64,000 nucleotides of DNA from positions 36,871 to 100,870 of the forward strand of contig JXTB01000202.1 of NCBI GenBank assembly GCA_002914805.1, read 5' to 3'. The notes beneath the pieces were generated by a model, which was not told the DNA's origin, made no database searches, and worked only from the letters and a program-made list of their open reading frames with translations. The stretch comes from Parasponia andersonii (Eukaryota; Streptophyta; Magnoliopsida; Rosales; Cannabaceae). Position 1 is the first letter of the stretch. Every line of letters begins with the position of its first letter. The position numbers and the translations under genes were made by a program. Shown here one piece after another: positions 11,721 through 24,800 of the stretch.

Positions 11721-14700
11721 CTTTGATATGAGCTCAAAACTGTGAATTTTTTTTTTATCAGAGTCTTGGTCTCTTGTGATTATAGTGAGAAACCCATGTC
11801 TGTTAGGTTCTGGTTTTGAGTTCTTGTCTCGGTGAGTGACCACAGACCCGTCTCCTTCTTGGTTCGATTTTCTTGGAAAAATTTGGTGTAACTTTCTGGG
11901 GACTAAGAGAAGGAAATGAACCCAAGACTTGTATTATGTCGAAAGAGAGAGTGATTAATGCCACTTTCTGGGGTTGTTGACTGTGAGAGTGAGTTTTCAC
12001 ATTTGGGTTTTTGGCTTGGGATTAGATATTTGGTATATCACCACTTGGCCATGGATGATGGCTGTGCATATGAGGATTGGGCTCATTTGGAGTCGTGGAT
12101 TGTAGAAGGTAGGTTGACGATTTTGATTTTGGAACATGGATCCCACTTTGTATGACTTTGCCTGCTCTTCATTTAAAGTAGCATTCAAGAAAATGGGCTC
12201 CAGATCCCTGTTCATTCTTTATGGGACTGCAACTCGTTTTTGTTTTGTTTTGTTCTTTTCTTCTCTTTCTTTCTTTTTTGTTTTTGAACACTTCTTTTTC
12301 TTTTTTATTATCTTACCCATTAAAAAAAGTTTGAGAAAAGTTTCTAAGAAAGTTACAATGAACTGAAGAACCAGACCTTCCTATGAATCTAGGATTAAAA
12401 TTCAAATTATATCAAGTTGGAATGTAAATGACAAAATGTTGAAACTATTCATACAAACCAAGTATCATTAATGATGATGAAAACTGAGCTCCAAGTGTTT
12501 TGTTTTCTCTGCATACAGTCATTCTCGTAATTTTTTACTGGCATGTTTAATGTAATTGCTAAGAATTAATAAATGATAATCGACAAAATAATAAAAAATA
12601 AAAACACACAAATTTAAATTAAAAAATTTAATCGGAAAAAATAATTGACAGAAGAAGAAATTTCACTATATCGAAAATAATATACAAAAGAAAATAAAAT
12701 TTTACACAATCAAGTTAATATATATAAAATCTCAAAATATCCTAAAATACGTACGTTTATGGGCGATATTTGTAAAAAAATAAAAATAGCCTAATAAAAT
12801 AGATTCATACTTCTATTATAAATCTCAAAATTTTTGCTAATTACAAAAATATCACATATGTCACACTGCGAAACTTTCAAGATTTGACAAATATAATCTA
12901 GATCACGAACTCTAACAATAATCAAACAACCTAAATAAGAGAAGAAAATCCCACTAAGAAGCAAGAATGAACTTTTAAAACATCTGTTATAATGTTAAGC
13001 TTATTATGTCACACTTACAAATCATAAATGCACATATGTAGATAATCCTGCCAATGCAAAATGGTATGGGTTAAACCTTAATATGTGATTGTGAGAGTGC
13101 TAAAGAGTGCTAAAAAAAAACAATGAACATGATATAAATATATCACAAACAGACTTCTAACAGCTACGTGAGAGGTATATTAACTTTGTCGCTACAGATT
13201 TTATTATAATAAATAAAAATAGTTTAAGGTGAAATCACACTTCCCACATCACGCCTTACAAAACTGATTTCGCGTTCATTCTAGAACGAATGGTATATGT
13301 ACAATATGATTAGAGTCCACGCCATCTAACAGAAGATATTTCTCAGGTTGGATACCATTCTATGATTTAAATTTTCTGCCTAATAACTTGGGAATATAAT
13401 CGAACTTAAGAAGAGAATAACACTTCAAAATTTGAGAAAGTTGGTGCTCCTGCCATTGTTGATTTCTAATGTTATCTTACCACCAAATTTGGATTTTTTT
13501 TTTCAAAAAAAAAAAAAAAACTGTCTAGCCACCTATACCTCTTGACATTCTTTATCTAATATGAAAAGTCTTCTGGGTTAATGGGTGGGAAACCTAACTC
13601 TGCCTCGAATAACACACAATAATTCAGATGGGGTTGACTATTTTGTGTCCCATTGAGAAAAATAATCTAGAATATAGAGACAGAAAAGAAAACAATTTAA
13701 GGAAAAAGAATGGTAATAATAACAGGGGATTTTGGTGCTATGCAACCTCATATATTCTTTTAGGAATAAGCCAAAAATTTTGCTTCAGACAACTTCATTT
13801 CAATCACTGAAATGACTCTAGTTTCCGTAACCAGCTGGTTTATACTTTTTTTCACATAGTGGGTGGAAACAAAACGTCACTATTTGTACAACCTTGGATT
13901 CCCTATGCTTTTATACACACAAAATAAATTCTATCAAATAGATATAGGGCCTTGTTTTATTTCTGAGGGCAAAATTATATCATATAGTTACCCAAACCAA
14001 AATCATAATAATAACAACAAAGATGTTGTAGCCTATGCCCTATTGTGAATCTCCATAAGCTTATATTATAATAGCCATAACATTATTAGTACTCCTCTTA
14101 CTGGGAGCAGGTTCTAAATTAGTTACTCTGTCTAAATAGAACATTAACCTTTTTGAAAAATTTGACTATGTGTTGGACATGATGGTAAATAATCATGGAT
14201 TATCTTTGCTAAAGTTCTTCATGTTCTACTTTTCTACAGATATGAAGTGCCATAGACATACCATTATCTTTTGTCACAACTTTAGCCTGTTAATGATAAC
14301 GAATTTAGATCACTAGTCGGTGACATTATAAGAGAAAGTAAAGGATTAAAGCTTTAAATCAAAAGGCCAAAAAGTTTATTTGGCATTTTATAAGTGGATC
14401 GTACTATTAAATCCTTTATCATGGTCCATTGAAAAGTAAGTAATTAAACTTTTATTTGAACAGGGGAGTAGTGCCAAAAGTGCTGTGTAGTGTGTCCCTT
14501 CATTTTCAAAGCTCGCTGCCCTTTACCACCACCGAGTGGGTCATATTATAATAAGGATAGTGGCAAGACCAACAAAGAAAAAAATAACGTAATTGTGACT
14601 ATGAAAATGATGTCATTTGATGGAAATGTGATTCTGTTTATTCTATTTAAGACCTCCCCGCCAATCGCGACATGATTGAGTATATGAATATCTAAATATA

Positions 14701-16440
14701 TATATATATATATATATTTTAAGGAATACTTTAGCACTATTAAACGGTATACGAAGATAAGTCCAATGATTCAATGAATTTATCTAAGAGACTTTCTCTC
14801 TCTTTTTTTTTTAGGTATTTGAATGGCTCTATGTTGAGGATATGGACATAAATCTTCTATTGATTTTTTTTTTTGGAAAAAAAGAATTGGGTGTTCATAT
14901 ATAATAGCCGAATGATCTATTTTCTATACAGGCATACACACTAATTTATATTCAAATTCAAATATATAGATGACTTTTTCTATTGCTGATCCAACTTTGT
15001 TTCTAATTTCTAGAATTCTTTGTATGAGAATGACCGATGTCTAATACGCAAACTCTAGTCATACGTTGCGTAGGATCACTTTCTGTCTCTAGACCTTTTT
15101 TCCTTTTTTGTCTTTGTATAAGATCAATATTTTTATACTCATCTATCAACTTTTCTTATCTCTCTCTTCTTCCCCCCTCCCCTCACTCTCCTTTGATTAT
15201 GTAATTTATGTTCCTTAGATTTGAAATAAACAAGCGAAAAGGCATATGTTACTCTGTTTATATATATATACAGCAGATGAAAACAAAAGTGTCGTATAAA
15301 CTCCAATAATTAATACTTTGTAATAATCTGGATTGCCATAATTTATGACTGTTCATCCCATCAACATCAAGATTCAAGTACACCTTTCTTTTAGACTCTC
15401 GGAGAGGTTACCAGCCATTGCCTACTCACATTAATTAGTAAAGTAACCATAGAAATTTTAAGGGAACAACAACAAATATGTGTTTAAAGAAATTATTTTC
15501 AAACTAGTAGTCTAGGATGAACGGTGATGTACTTAGATACTTTGAGATAATATAATGTTACTAGGTTTGTTTTTCATAATAGACAATTTTGAAAGTAAGT
15601 TTTATAGTAAAGGACCCATGTTTGTAATTTTTTTTTTTTTTTTATATAAAGTAATCTTCCTCTATAATATTAGTTGATAAATGAAAAAGTTTAGAGAAAA
15701 CTTAAAATATTAATCAAGGAGATGAAGATTTGTGAGACTGCTCAACTTAGCTCCATTGGTTAATCTGCACTATTTATAATAAGCTTACATTAGTAGAAGA
15801 GTATCTAAGAAGCTTCTATAGGTATCCTAACTAATCCTGATACTAATTACAGGAAATTAGTACACATTTAGTAACTATTATAATCTGTTGGAGAAACTAA
15901 AACAACCTAACTCTTGACCAACAACTGTGACCACTAACAACTTTGACTATTCTTCTCAATAATCATGCAAAAAAGCTGCTCATTTTGTACTAATAAATAG
16001 GTATCCATTATACCGTAAAATACAATATGTGCATGTAACATTAATGACATTTTAACAATTTATTGCTCCTTGGCATTTTCTTGTACGAATACTTGTTCAA
16101 TTAGCATGCATCATATACTTGAAAGGTATTAATATGATCCGAGAAATAATCTAGAGCTTTTTTAACTTTAAGTCGCATAATTCTCATTTTTGTCTTTGAT
16201 ATTCGAGACGTGACGAGATTCATATCAAGAAAAAGCCCATGGCATTTTTAGCCTCTGAGCTTTCTTCATAGTGATTCGAAGATTATTGGTTATTAACTTG
16301 TATTGTTTTCCAAAATACCATCAACTATGTCCTCATGAAAATGGGAAAAACAACAAGTTGACTTGTTATAGCAACATCGAAAGTGTCACGGTCAATAGTT
16401 GATACCAAAACCAGTGAAGTAAAAAATCAAGTGGAAATGT
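11721..16440. other. AT-rich intergenic DNA upstream of the receptor kinase, no gene seen
   Basis: The first few hundred bases are the 5' UTR and promoter of the minus-strand receptor kinase. Beyond about 12,400 the DNA is very AT-rich, with (TA)n at 14,696-14,717 and 15,261-15,270, A and T runs (13,493-13,519; 15,629-15,643), and short chance open frames without family features. No RNA gene or intact transposon was recognised. Confidence 0.6.
15700..15980. mobile_element. possible LTR fragment, family uncertain
   Basis: This roughly 280-bp patch differs in texture from its AT-rich flanks. It has a TATA-like CTATTTATAATAAGC and a run of short pyrimidine/purine clauses around CCTAACTAATCCTGATACTA and TCTGTTGGAGAAACTAAAAC that read like plant LTR sequence. 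No terminal dinucleotides, target duplication or coding region were found. If it is an LTR piece, it is a lone, degraded fossil. Confidence 0.25.
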
Positions 16441-16823
16441 TAAATGCACACCAACAAAGCCACCGTTCTGTTCATATCACACTTTAAATAGCCTAAAGTC
16501 CAGGCCCAATAAATGCTAATGTGTCACATCATTTGCTAAAGGCCCATTTTGCTCATAAATGGCCGGCCAATTTGCTGCTGAATTGCCTACTTCTTCGAGG
16601 CTAGGTAGCCTTTATTAGCGACGCAACTTGCACCTGCCGAGCATAATGGCCCCACTGCTCAAAACGACTGAAATGCAACAAAAACGCAGAAACGAGTACA
16701 ACTTTGACGTCATTTTTTGTGTGGGTATGAAGTCAATATAAAATGCTTTCTTTTATGGGTCTAAATAGAACCATACGGTCTCATTGATTTGGGCCTGTCA
16801 ACCCTGCTCATCTTATTAATACA
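16440..16823. other. moderately GC-rich island in the gene desert, function unknown
   Basis: This stretch is visibly less AT-rich than its surroundings and has repeated GGCCCA-type words (AGGCCCAATAAA, AAGGCCCATTTT, TTGGGCCTGTC) and the palindrome GGCCGGCC. GGCCCA/TGGGCC motifs are site II-like elements of plant housekeeping promoters. No open frame follows in either direction, so it could be a relic promoter, part of a dead transposon or a noncoding transcript start. Confidence 0.3.
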
Positions 16824-17016
16824 AATGACATGATCGGACTAATTTGGGCGAAAATGACTTTTGAGAACTTTTTTTTTTTTAAAAAAATTAACATTTTTAG
16901 AGGTGTCGTCCTAACTTATAGTTAAAAAGTTTTTGACTCTCTTTAAAATATTATTTTAAAAAAAATTTACAAAAAAAAGTCATTTTGGTCCAAATTAGTC
17001 CTATTAATATCATTTT
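16824..17016. mobile_element. small inverted-repeat element (MITE-like), about 190 bp
   Basis: The left arm, GGACTAATTTGGGCGAAAAT at 16,836-16,855 and on to 16,861, is mirrored by AGTCATTTTGGTCCAAATTA at 16,978-16,997 on the other arm. The match is about 26 of 30 bases with extra similarity outside. The AT-rich centre has no coding capacity. A third, direct partial copy of the right half follows at about 17,017-17,212. Superfamily is not clear; no certain target duplication was seen. Confidence 0.5.
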
Positions 17017-17212
17017 CTCAATGGCTTTTTGTGAATTTTTTCAAAAATCACATTTTTTTAGAGAGTCAGGAATAACTGGTTTTTTCATGTGCACTAAAAG
17101 TTTTTACCTGTGATCAATAAGTCCTTAAAACTTTTAAAATGGCCATTTTAAGAAAAATGCATAAAAAAATCATTTTAACCTAAGTTAATCTTATCTACGT
17201 CGTTTTCTCTCT
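17017..17212. repeat. diverged partial copy of the neighbouring inverted-repeat element
   Basis: The end TCATTTTAACCTAAGTTAAT at about 17,170 aligns with AGTCATTTTGGTCCAAATTA of the preceding element, and both run into a CGTTTTCTC or CATTTTCTC word. The middle (AGAGAGTCAGGAATAACTGG and AAAGTTTTTACC) resembles the element's AT-rich core. It looks like a tandem, more decayed duplicate. Confidence 0.4.
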
Positions 17213-18759
17213 TATCAAACGAGGCTTTCCGGTCAAAATGGAAACAGACATACGTGGTAGTGATTTAAAGTAAAATGACTTTTATATAATGGCTCTAAAA
17301 CATGATTCGTTTATGACTGTACAGCTGATTGATTATGGAAATGATAAACTTAAACTTATGCTCATATTAAAGTGATCATCTGCCACTAATATTGTGACCC
17401 TGTCACCTATATTGTAATTAACACTCGTAATATAGTCCTTTTTTTTTTTTTTTATCAAAACACTCTTAAAAAGGTAATTTCAGTCCAAAAATACCCCTAG
17501 CTAGGTCAATTTCCTGGGTCAAAAACCTATTATCATTAAAATCTTAGCTGGCTATTACTCTACTGCCAATAATTTATTTCTTATTGAGATTGGTTTCTTC
17601 TTAAATGAATGCCCGTATTTATTTCTACTATGCATATATGTACTGTGTACATATGATGTGGTTAAGTTATAATAAAATACCAGGTTCCATAGAGGGAGCA
17701 ATTTTTAGCATTATGTGCATTAAGATGAACCAAAAAAAAAAAGGCAATTTAGTCTTGAAATATACATGTTCTTCCATATCTATTATTATAGAAGAGAAGT
17801 TATTCTTTTTTTTTTTTTTTTTTTTTTTTGTGTGTTTGTTTTCTATTTTGCTTGAATTATTTCATGCTCTGAGTGGAAAGAAACATTATTTAGAGTTTCA
17901 CAAAGAGTACTTTACTTTTTGGCATGGTTATTTAATTGGAAATCAATTGTGCGGCAATCATTCTCATTAAAATATTTGCTTAAATTTGGGTTAGGAAAAT
18001 TATAATGAGGAAAAAAAGATAAATATTACGGAATTCCCCCAACCCCTTAAGGAATGACACTTCCCTTGATCGCATTTTTGATCATGAATTTTCGAAATGA
18101 TCCATTAAAAGCACTCATTTATAAATATTTCTTAATTTGACCCCGTACATAAGTAAAACGTCCAAATTTGATGGAATAATATATCACATGTTAGGTAAAA
18201 TACACTTATTTCCCTGTTCTATTCTTCCTCATTTAACAAGGACAGTGAGTAAAAGTTAATGCCATACCTTCAAAATCCCTGATATGATGATGCATAAAGC
18301 AACTAAGGACATTCTTTCTCCTCTCATTTTTCCAACTAGCGAACCATGATATATATACCCCCAATTTTTTACGTTTCAGTGACGAAAAATGATAAATTAG
18401 GAAACATTGATGGATCGGATGCCTTAAATGGGCCATTCAAAAGATCAAGGACAAAAGTAGGATTTTCTCTAAAGTTCGGAGATTAAAAATGGGTCAGATG
18501 CCATTGTTATTCATTTATTAACAAACTTTAGTGGTCATAAAAACTATGTTATACCTAAATATTTTACCTATATAAGGTAATTTATTTATTTATTTATTTT
18601 TTAAAATGGTAACTTAGTAACTTTTAATATATGTTAATTTTACTTCCAGTTCGTATTTTTAGTTTAGGTAAACACATATGTGGGATGTTTACGGATTCTT
18701 ATTCCCAATATTCATTTATTTTATTCTCATTTAGTACTCCTCTTATCTATATCTATATC

Positions 18760-18790
<31 letters not shown>

Positions 18791-21395
18791 GAAGCCTGAA
18801 GCATATTTTAAAAATTATTAATTAATTCTTATTTTTTTACATTAATTTTTTTATTTTTTCATATTACGATTGATTGTAATATATATTATATAATATTATA
18901 TTTAATTTAATATTAATAATATTTTATATTAAATTTAGGTCATTCAATAAATAATTATATTATATTCGTCTTATTAAAATAAATATATTTTTTAATACTG
19001 TAATACGTATTAATATCAAGTCCCACGACTCACGGTATAACCACTAGTTTGTTATAACTAGAATGAAGTAAACGAGCAATAAGCGTAATTGTGGCTCATG
19101 TAGCTAAGAAGTAAAAACTCTATTTTAAATCGAAGTTATTGATAACGTTCCATCTTCCACGAAGACACTCATGGGCCAACTGGATTTCTCTGGGCTGCGC
19201 AAGCCCACTATAGTTGGTGGGTATTTTTATGGTCCAGAAAAGGATCACGCCCCTTATTGACTAACAGAAATATAAAAGAAATAATGGACTCAACACTACT
19301 TTTCTTAGGAGATCGATTGTGTTTACAATTGGGTTGTTTTTATTTAAATCAAAACTTTATCTATTGAAAAGACAATATTTTCTTTAATTTACAAGTTTTT
19401 AACATTGTTCATGTGGTTAATAATATAATTTTATATGCTCAAAGTGGTAATTACAGGTTCAAAAAAACAAATTGTCGTGTTTAGTTTAATTTCACAAGAA
19501 TAGCAATGAATTGGGCTTCTTTGTAAAAGAGTCTATTTACAAACTAGTCCTTTTCAATATTACTATTGCTTAACTAGCCTTTGAAGTTATACAGTATGTG
19601 TGGGAAATTAGATAAAGTAGACATTTTTAGAGTGACTCTTAGTAAAAGGCCTTTGTTTCAAAACTATTTGAAAAAAAAAATAGTTTAAATATAGTGTTAT
19701 GCTTAGTAAAGCATTATCAAGAAAGTTTATTTCGAAAAAAAAAAAGAACATATGGGTCCTTTTTGAAAAATCACTTTCAAAATGGTCTATTTTGCAAAAA
19801 AAAAAAAATGCAATTTATTTTGGAAAAAAATCATACGTTAAGCACAATTCCACACTATTGTCAAGATAGTCTCAATAATATTTTCAAGCCAAAGCTTTAT
19901 GGCTCGATAAATATGTCGAATTACTCTACGTATTAAGTAAAAAATAATTACTTGTAACCATATCATTGGCTACTTTACAATTTAAAAGGCTAGACCTATT
20001 ACTAAAATTGCTAAATGTGATAGACTTTGTAGCAAATTTTCCTAATAGAATGGTCGGAGAACAAATTAAAGCGGTCATTATCTACTAATTATGTACTGAA
20101 TTTTAGAACTATAAATTAAAAAGTAGTCGAAAAACAAATAAAAATAAAGGTTCATATTAAAAAAAGAGGGCATGACATTGAATGGGCACGTTATCGTCCA
20201 GTACGTTGAATGATTGGAACCCAATTTCCAACACTTAATCCAGGTAGCAAAAATTGGACACAAGTTATGGGACATGTCTTTTTTTTTTGAAAGGAAGGAA
20301 AAGTTATGGGACATGTCTTGCTCCAACTCACTCAACCTAATATGCAATTCGAGAAAAGAAATGTGTCAGTAGCATTATTATAAATAGTTCAAGATCCATC
20401 AATGAAAAGTGGAATAATGTTGGGAACCCACGTATTTTTCAGTACAAATTTATATGAAATTTGACTTTGTCAATAAATATTAAGATTATTGTTATATATA
20501 TATATGCTCTGAAAGAATTATTTGAATTCTATTTTAGTCCATAAACTTTGAAATATCCCTATTAATCTCGATCTATATTACTTACTCCATTCAACACAAA
20601 TAGATGGAAAAGCCATTTGTCGATCATGTCAGCAGTGGTTGGATTAATAAAATGCGCTTAAATATTTAGAGAAAAATATCCCTAAACCAAAAAACTCCCT
20701 ACTTTGGTTCTTCAAATTCGTTCGTTAGGATGGTATACAGTCATTAGTCATACATTATTTATAATATGAAAAGTAATACTTGAAATTTTCCAAACGCCTC
20801 ATTTGCCCTACTTTTTTTTTTTTTTTTTTTTGGTCAACGACATTTAAAAGTTCAAAATCAGCTCTCGCCTCTCAAAATGCAAATCTCAAAGTGACCCAAA
20901 ATATAGACATTTTAAAGTCTTGGCACCAAAATGAAATGTGAGTAATTCTTCGGTAACCAAATGCATAATTAATCTCAAATATTATCTATTTAGGAATGAC
21001 TAGAGTTACATTTTTTTTTTAATTTTATTTTGAGTGGAACTCTATCCAGTTTTTTCTTTTCCAGTTTGAATTCATATTTGAATTTCTTTGAAGAAATTGC
21101 AAATAGAAAAAGAAAGAAAGAAAGAAAAAAAAAAAAACCTTTTCAGAAATTACAGTATTGGCTCTCTCTCTCTCTCTCTCTCTCTCTTATTCTGACCAAA
21201 ACGACGCCGTGAAACCAAATAATCATGTCATTCACATTCAAAATAAAAGTAAAATAAGAAAAACAAACCATAGCTCACAGCTACACCATTTCACAACAGA
21301 GAGAGAAGAAGAAGAAGAGAACCAGTTTTAGAGAGAGAGAGAGAGAGAGAGTGTGTTTCTAGAGAGAGAAAGAAGACCCGAGAACCCGAAACGCC
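17213..21395. other. AT-rich intergenic DNA before the CML13-like gene
   Basis: No convincing gene. The stretch holds poly-T tracts (17,440-17,453; 17,808-17,829; 20,813-20,831), a (CTAT/TA)n tract at 18,748-18,790, a highly AT-rich block at 18,800-19,010, and a (TC)n microsatellite at 21,162-21,187 just upstream of the CML13-like gene. The open frame at 17,605-17,970 is built on poly-T and low-complexity sequence and is rejected. Confidence 0.6.
21320..21395 (+). promoter_or_regulatory. GA-rich 5' leader of the CML13-like gene
   Basis: The 75 bases before the start codon are nearly pure purine, with a (GA)n run at about 21,331-21,351 and further AGAGAGAAAGAAGA. A matching (TC)n run lies 150 bp upstream. 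GA/CT tracts around transcription starts are common in plant genes and can bind BBR/BPC GAGA-binding factors. No clear TATA box was seen. Confidence 0.5.
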
Positions 21396-21839
21396 ATGGG
21401 CAAGGATCTGAGCGAGGACCAAGTATCTTCGATGAAGGAGGCTTTCACGCTCTTCGACACAGACGGCGATGGCAAGATCGCCCCCTCGGAGTTGGGGATC
21501 CTCATGCGGTCTCTGGGCGGAAACCCGACCCAAGCCCAGCTCAAATCCATTATCGCCGAGGAGAACCTCACCCAACCCTTCGACTTCCCCCGCTTCCTTG
21601 ACCTAATGGCCAAGCACATGAAGCCCGAGCCCTTCGATCGCCAGCTCCGCGACGCCTTCAAGGTCCTCGACAAGGACTCCACCGGCTACGTCTCCGTCGC
21701 CGAGCTCCGCCACATCCTCACCAGCATTGGCGAGAAGCTCGAGCCCTCCGAGTTTGATGAGTGGATCCGGGAGGTCGAGGTCGGCCCCGATGGGAAGATC
21801 CGGTACGAGGACTTCATTGCAAGAATGGTGGCCAAGTGA
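21396..21839 (+). CDS. CML13: calmodulin-like protein, CML13/CML14 type
   Basis: A single intronless frame of 147 aa, the length of this family, starting in a good context (GCCATGG). The protein begins [20 protein letters not shown] and is close to Arabidopsis CML13/CML14 throughout (from memory). Of four EF-hands only the first has a canonical calcium loop (D21[11 protein letters not shown]32). The second is not recognisable as a loop, the third (92-103) has Thr at position 5, and the fourth (128-139) has Glu, Gly and Asp at positions 1, 3 and 12. Such proteins bind calcium weakly; in Arabidopsis they act as light-chain-like partners of IQ-motif proteins such as myosins, CAMTAs and IQDs. The coding region is GC-rich compared with its AT-rich flanks, as expected for a highly expressed conserved gene. 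Confidence 0.95.
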   Translation: MGKDLSEDQVSSMKEAFTLFDTDGDGKIAPSELGILMRSLGGNPTQAQLKSIIAEENLTQPFDFPRFLDLMAKHMKPEPFDRQLRDAFKVLDKDSTGYVSVAELRHILTSIGEKLEPSEFDEWIREVEVGPDGKIRYEDFIARMVAK

Positions 21840-24800
21840 CCCATTGATAATGATGATGATGGATTTGGTGATGTGGGTTTTCTGTAATGCTTTTTCTTTT
21901 TTCTGGAAGTAATATGGGTAATCTCTTTTGAATTTGTTTTTTTTTTCCTTCTTTTTTTTTTAATTTTTATTTTATTATCCCCTTTTGTTTATGGTTTTTC
22001 TTTTTAGTGCTTGAAATTAGGGTTTGTTTGGATTCTGTTGTGGTGAAATTGAATTCTTCTAGTAATGCTAATTATGGGTTTTTTTTTTTTTTTCTTTTTT
22101 TGCGTTCTTGTTCTTGTTGTTCATATTTTGTAGCTAATATATGGAATGGTCTTTCGAATTTATGGTACTCAAAGTACGTGATTTGTTGGTGTTATTCTTG
22201 ATTTGTTAAAAGGGCATTTTCTGGTTTGGATGAAATCTCATGCATGTGTGGATAATGAGACTCAAAATATGCATGTATTTTTTGAGGTAGAGAATTGTTG
22301 TTCTGTTGAATTTGATTGAGATTTCAAGTGAGGAAACTTTTTTGGCCTATTTTAACTTTTAATGACACAAACACAATTGGGGAAGTTGGACCTAAGGGCC
22401 CTATTTTGTTTCAACCTTGTTTTTGAGATTAGGCCACTTTCTTATACATTTGAAATGCAGATGTTAGTTTTCGCATTCTGTAATTTTCTGAGTAAATGTT
22501 TGAAGTTGCAAGGACGTGTCACAATGGTGGAATTTGAACTAGTTAGAGGCTTCTTCTCCTGTTGGTTATACTTGATTGACTAGAAGCCAAACAGGCTAGT
22601 TATCAATCGAAACTTGAAGATTACATGTCTCATCAGGTTAAACGTGCCATTTATTCGGTCGTTTATAAATTGTGAAGCCATTAGACTCTTATTCTAGTTA
22701 AATTTTTATCTTTCAAGTTTTTCCTATTCCGCCATATGTAATATCATATGTTAGCCAACCGTTGTTCATGTTTTGGGATACTTCATTAAACCTCCAAAGT
22801 ATGTTAAAGATTAATTTAGCATTATAGTGTGAAGCATTGTCCCTTGTTTCGATTGGTTGATTAAACGTATAACACTGCCTGGAGTGGAATGTTGATACAT
22901 GTATTGTGTACTTGAGGCCTAATGTTTGAGACGAATTCTTGCTGTTCATCTGTGATAGTTGAACTTCAAATAACATATTTAGTCGTGGAACTATAATTAA
23001 TAGTTTCCTCTATCAGTCTATTGGTTTTTGTTGTCGTATAAAATTTCTTGTTTTTGATACATGTGATGCCAGTCAAATCTAATGTCTCATATTTTTGAGA
23101 CTGAGAGATTTTTTTTTTTCTTGTTGAGTGGTCCCGGTATTAGGATCTCTAAGTCTCTGTGAGTTGGGCTCTACTTAGGCATATTGATGTCACTTTGAAT
23201 TCGTGTTATACTATATTTTTCGTGTCTACTATTTACATGAAGACTTTCAAGGGTATAGCTGTGATCACATATTGCTATATGTTTGCAAAAGCTAGTCGTG
23301 ACAATTAGTTAGAAACCATCACTTTCTCAAATATTGTTTTGACTGAGGTGACACCATATGAAGTTAGTCTGATTATAGATCTGTTTTCCCGTGTTATTTG
23401 ATTATTACTTGGTTTTATGCCTTTCCAGTCCCAAAAAAAAAAAAAAAAAAAAAAAGAAAGATAATAATAATTGCTTGGTTTATGCCTGTTATGGACTCAT
23501 CCGAGTTGGTCTCAATTGTTAAACCCAAAGATATGTGATTTTCAATTTCTTTGTATAAGATAATGCTAAGACTGGAAAGCAATGGCTTGCGTCAAGTGCA
23601 ATCCCCAAGTTCTAGTCTAATTTTGGTGGAAAGAATTGACCAAACGCAATGACGTTTCTATGAAACAAATTCAAGTGTCAATTCTTTTTCTGTCGACCCC
23701 TTTTCTTTTGCTGTGAAATTATAGTTTGATTATGAAGAGATTGGTCATTGGAACATGAAAGCAGAGATTGTTATCAGGACAGTTTTTCTTAAATTATACT
23801 ATCATCTCTGATTTTCCTAAACTATTATCCAAACTTCATTCCTTAACTTTTATTAACTGTAAAGCCCTCACTTAAAATGGCTTAATAAGGCTGTTTTCTG
23901 TTTTTCAGTGGGATAATTTACTGCTGGAAAGCACTTGATAAATGAGAAGTTTTAAAAGCCAAAACATGCTATAAAATGATTGGAAATGGAAATAGTCCGG
24001 AAATAGACATTCATATATCAAACTTTCGGAGCTTATAGGAATTTTCTCTCTTTACTTGAGGCTTATATGGAGAGGTGGTGGCTGAGACTGAGATACGGAT
24101 TATTGGCAAGTTTTTCCAGTCTAACAGGTGAATCATTTAGTAAAAATAACTTTACAACGAAAACCTCCATTTAAAAAATATATACCAATTGTTTTAAGGC
24201 ACTTAAAAAATGCGTATTAGGGGGTTGCAAACTTGTGGATCGGTTTGAGATTACTTTTTCAGCTTTTGATTTTTTGAGTATGAAATAATTTTATTTACAA
24301 CTAGTGTTCTGCTACCCTGTTCTACATCGGATTGTTGAAATGTTCCGTTGAAAAACAATATGGAGATTACACTATTTGGGAAAAGATTTCACAAGTCCTT
24401 CGCAGACTATAAAAATTTCTACCTTTTAGCTTATGTTTCTTGGCATGCACAATACCAAATTAACCCGATTTTCTTGAAGTCGCAACTTTTCCTATCGTGG
24501 AGGTTCCCATTTCGGACAAAAAGAGAAAAAAAAAAAAAAAAAAAAAAACAAACAAACAAACAAAGTGGCAACAAACTCATATTTAAAGAAAAAATATGTA
24601 CTCATATTGTTAGATCTGTACAATTAAATTGGTTTTTATTTTTCTTAATTGGAAGTTGAATAATTTTGGGTGAAATGAAAAAAGGTTCTTTCACTATCGA
24701 ATATTGCATGAAAGTCTCAAGGTCAATAATCAATTCCTTAAACTTGCACTCGAAAGGAAACTACCCTTTAAACTTAGTTATCAGCAATTTCAAACATCTG

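Noticed and set aside
11721-11843. In-frame upstream extension of the receptor kinase
   Set aside because: The extension begins at a GTG, not ATG, and would bury the signal peptide; the ATG at 11,720 gives a normal secretory start.
17605-17970. 121-codon frame with a hydrophobic middle
   Set aside because: The hydrophobic run is a translated poly-T tract; composition is that of intergenic DNA.
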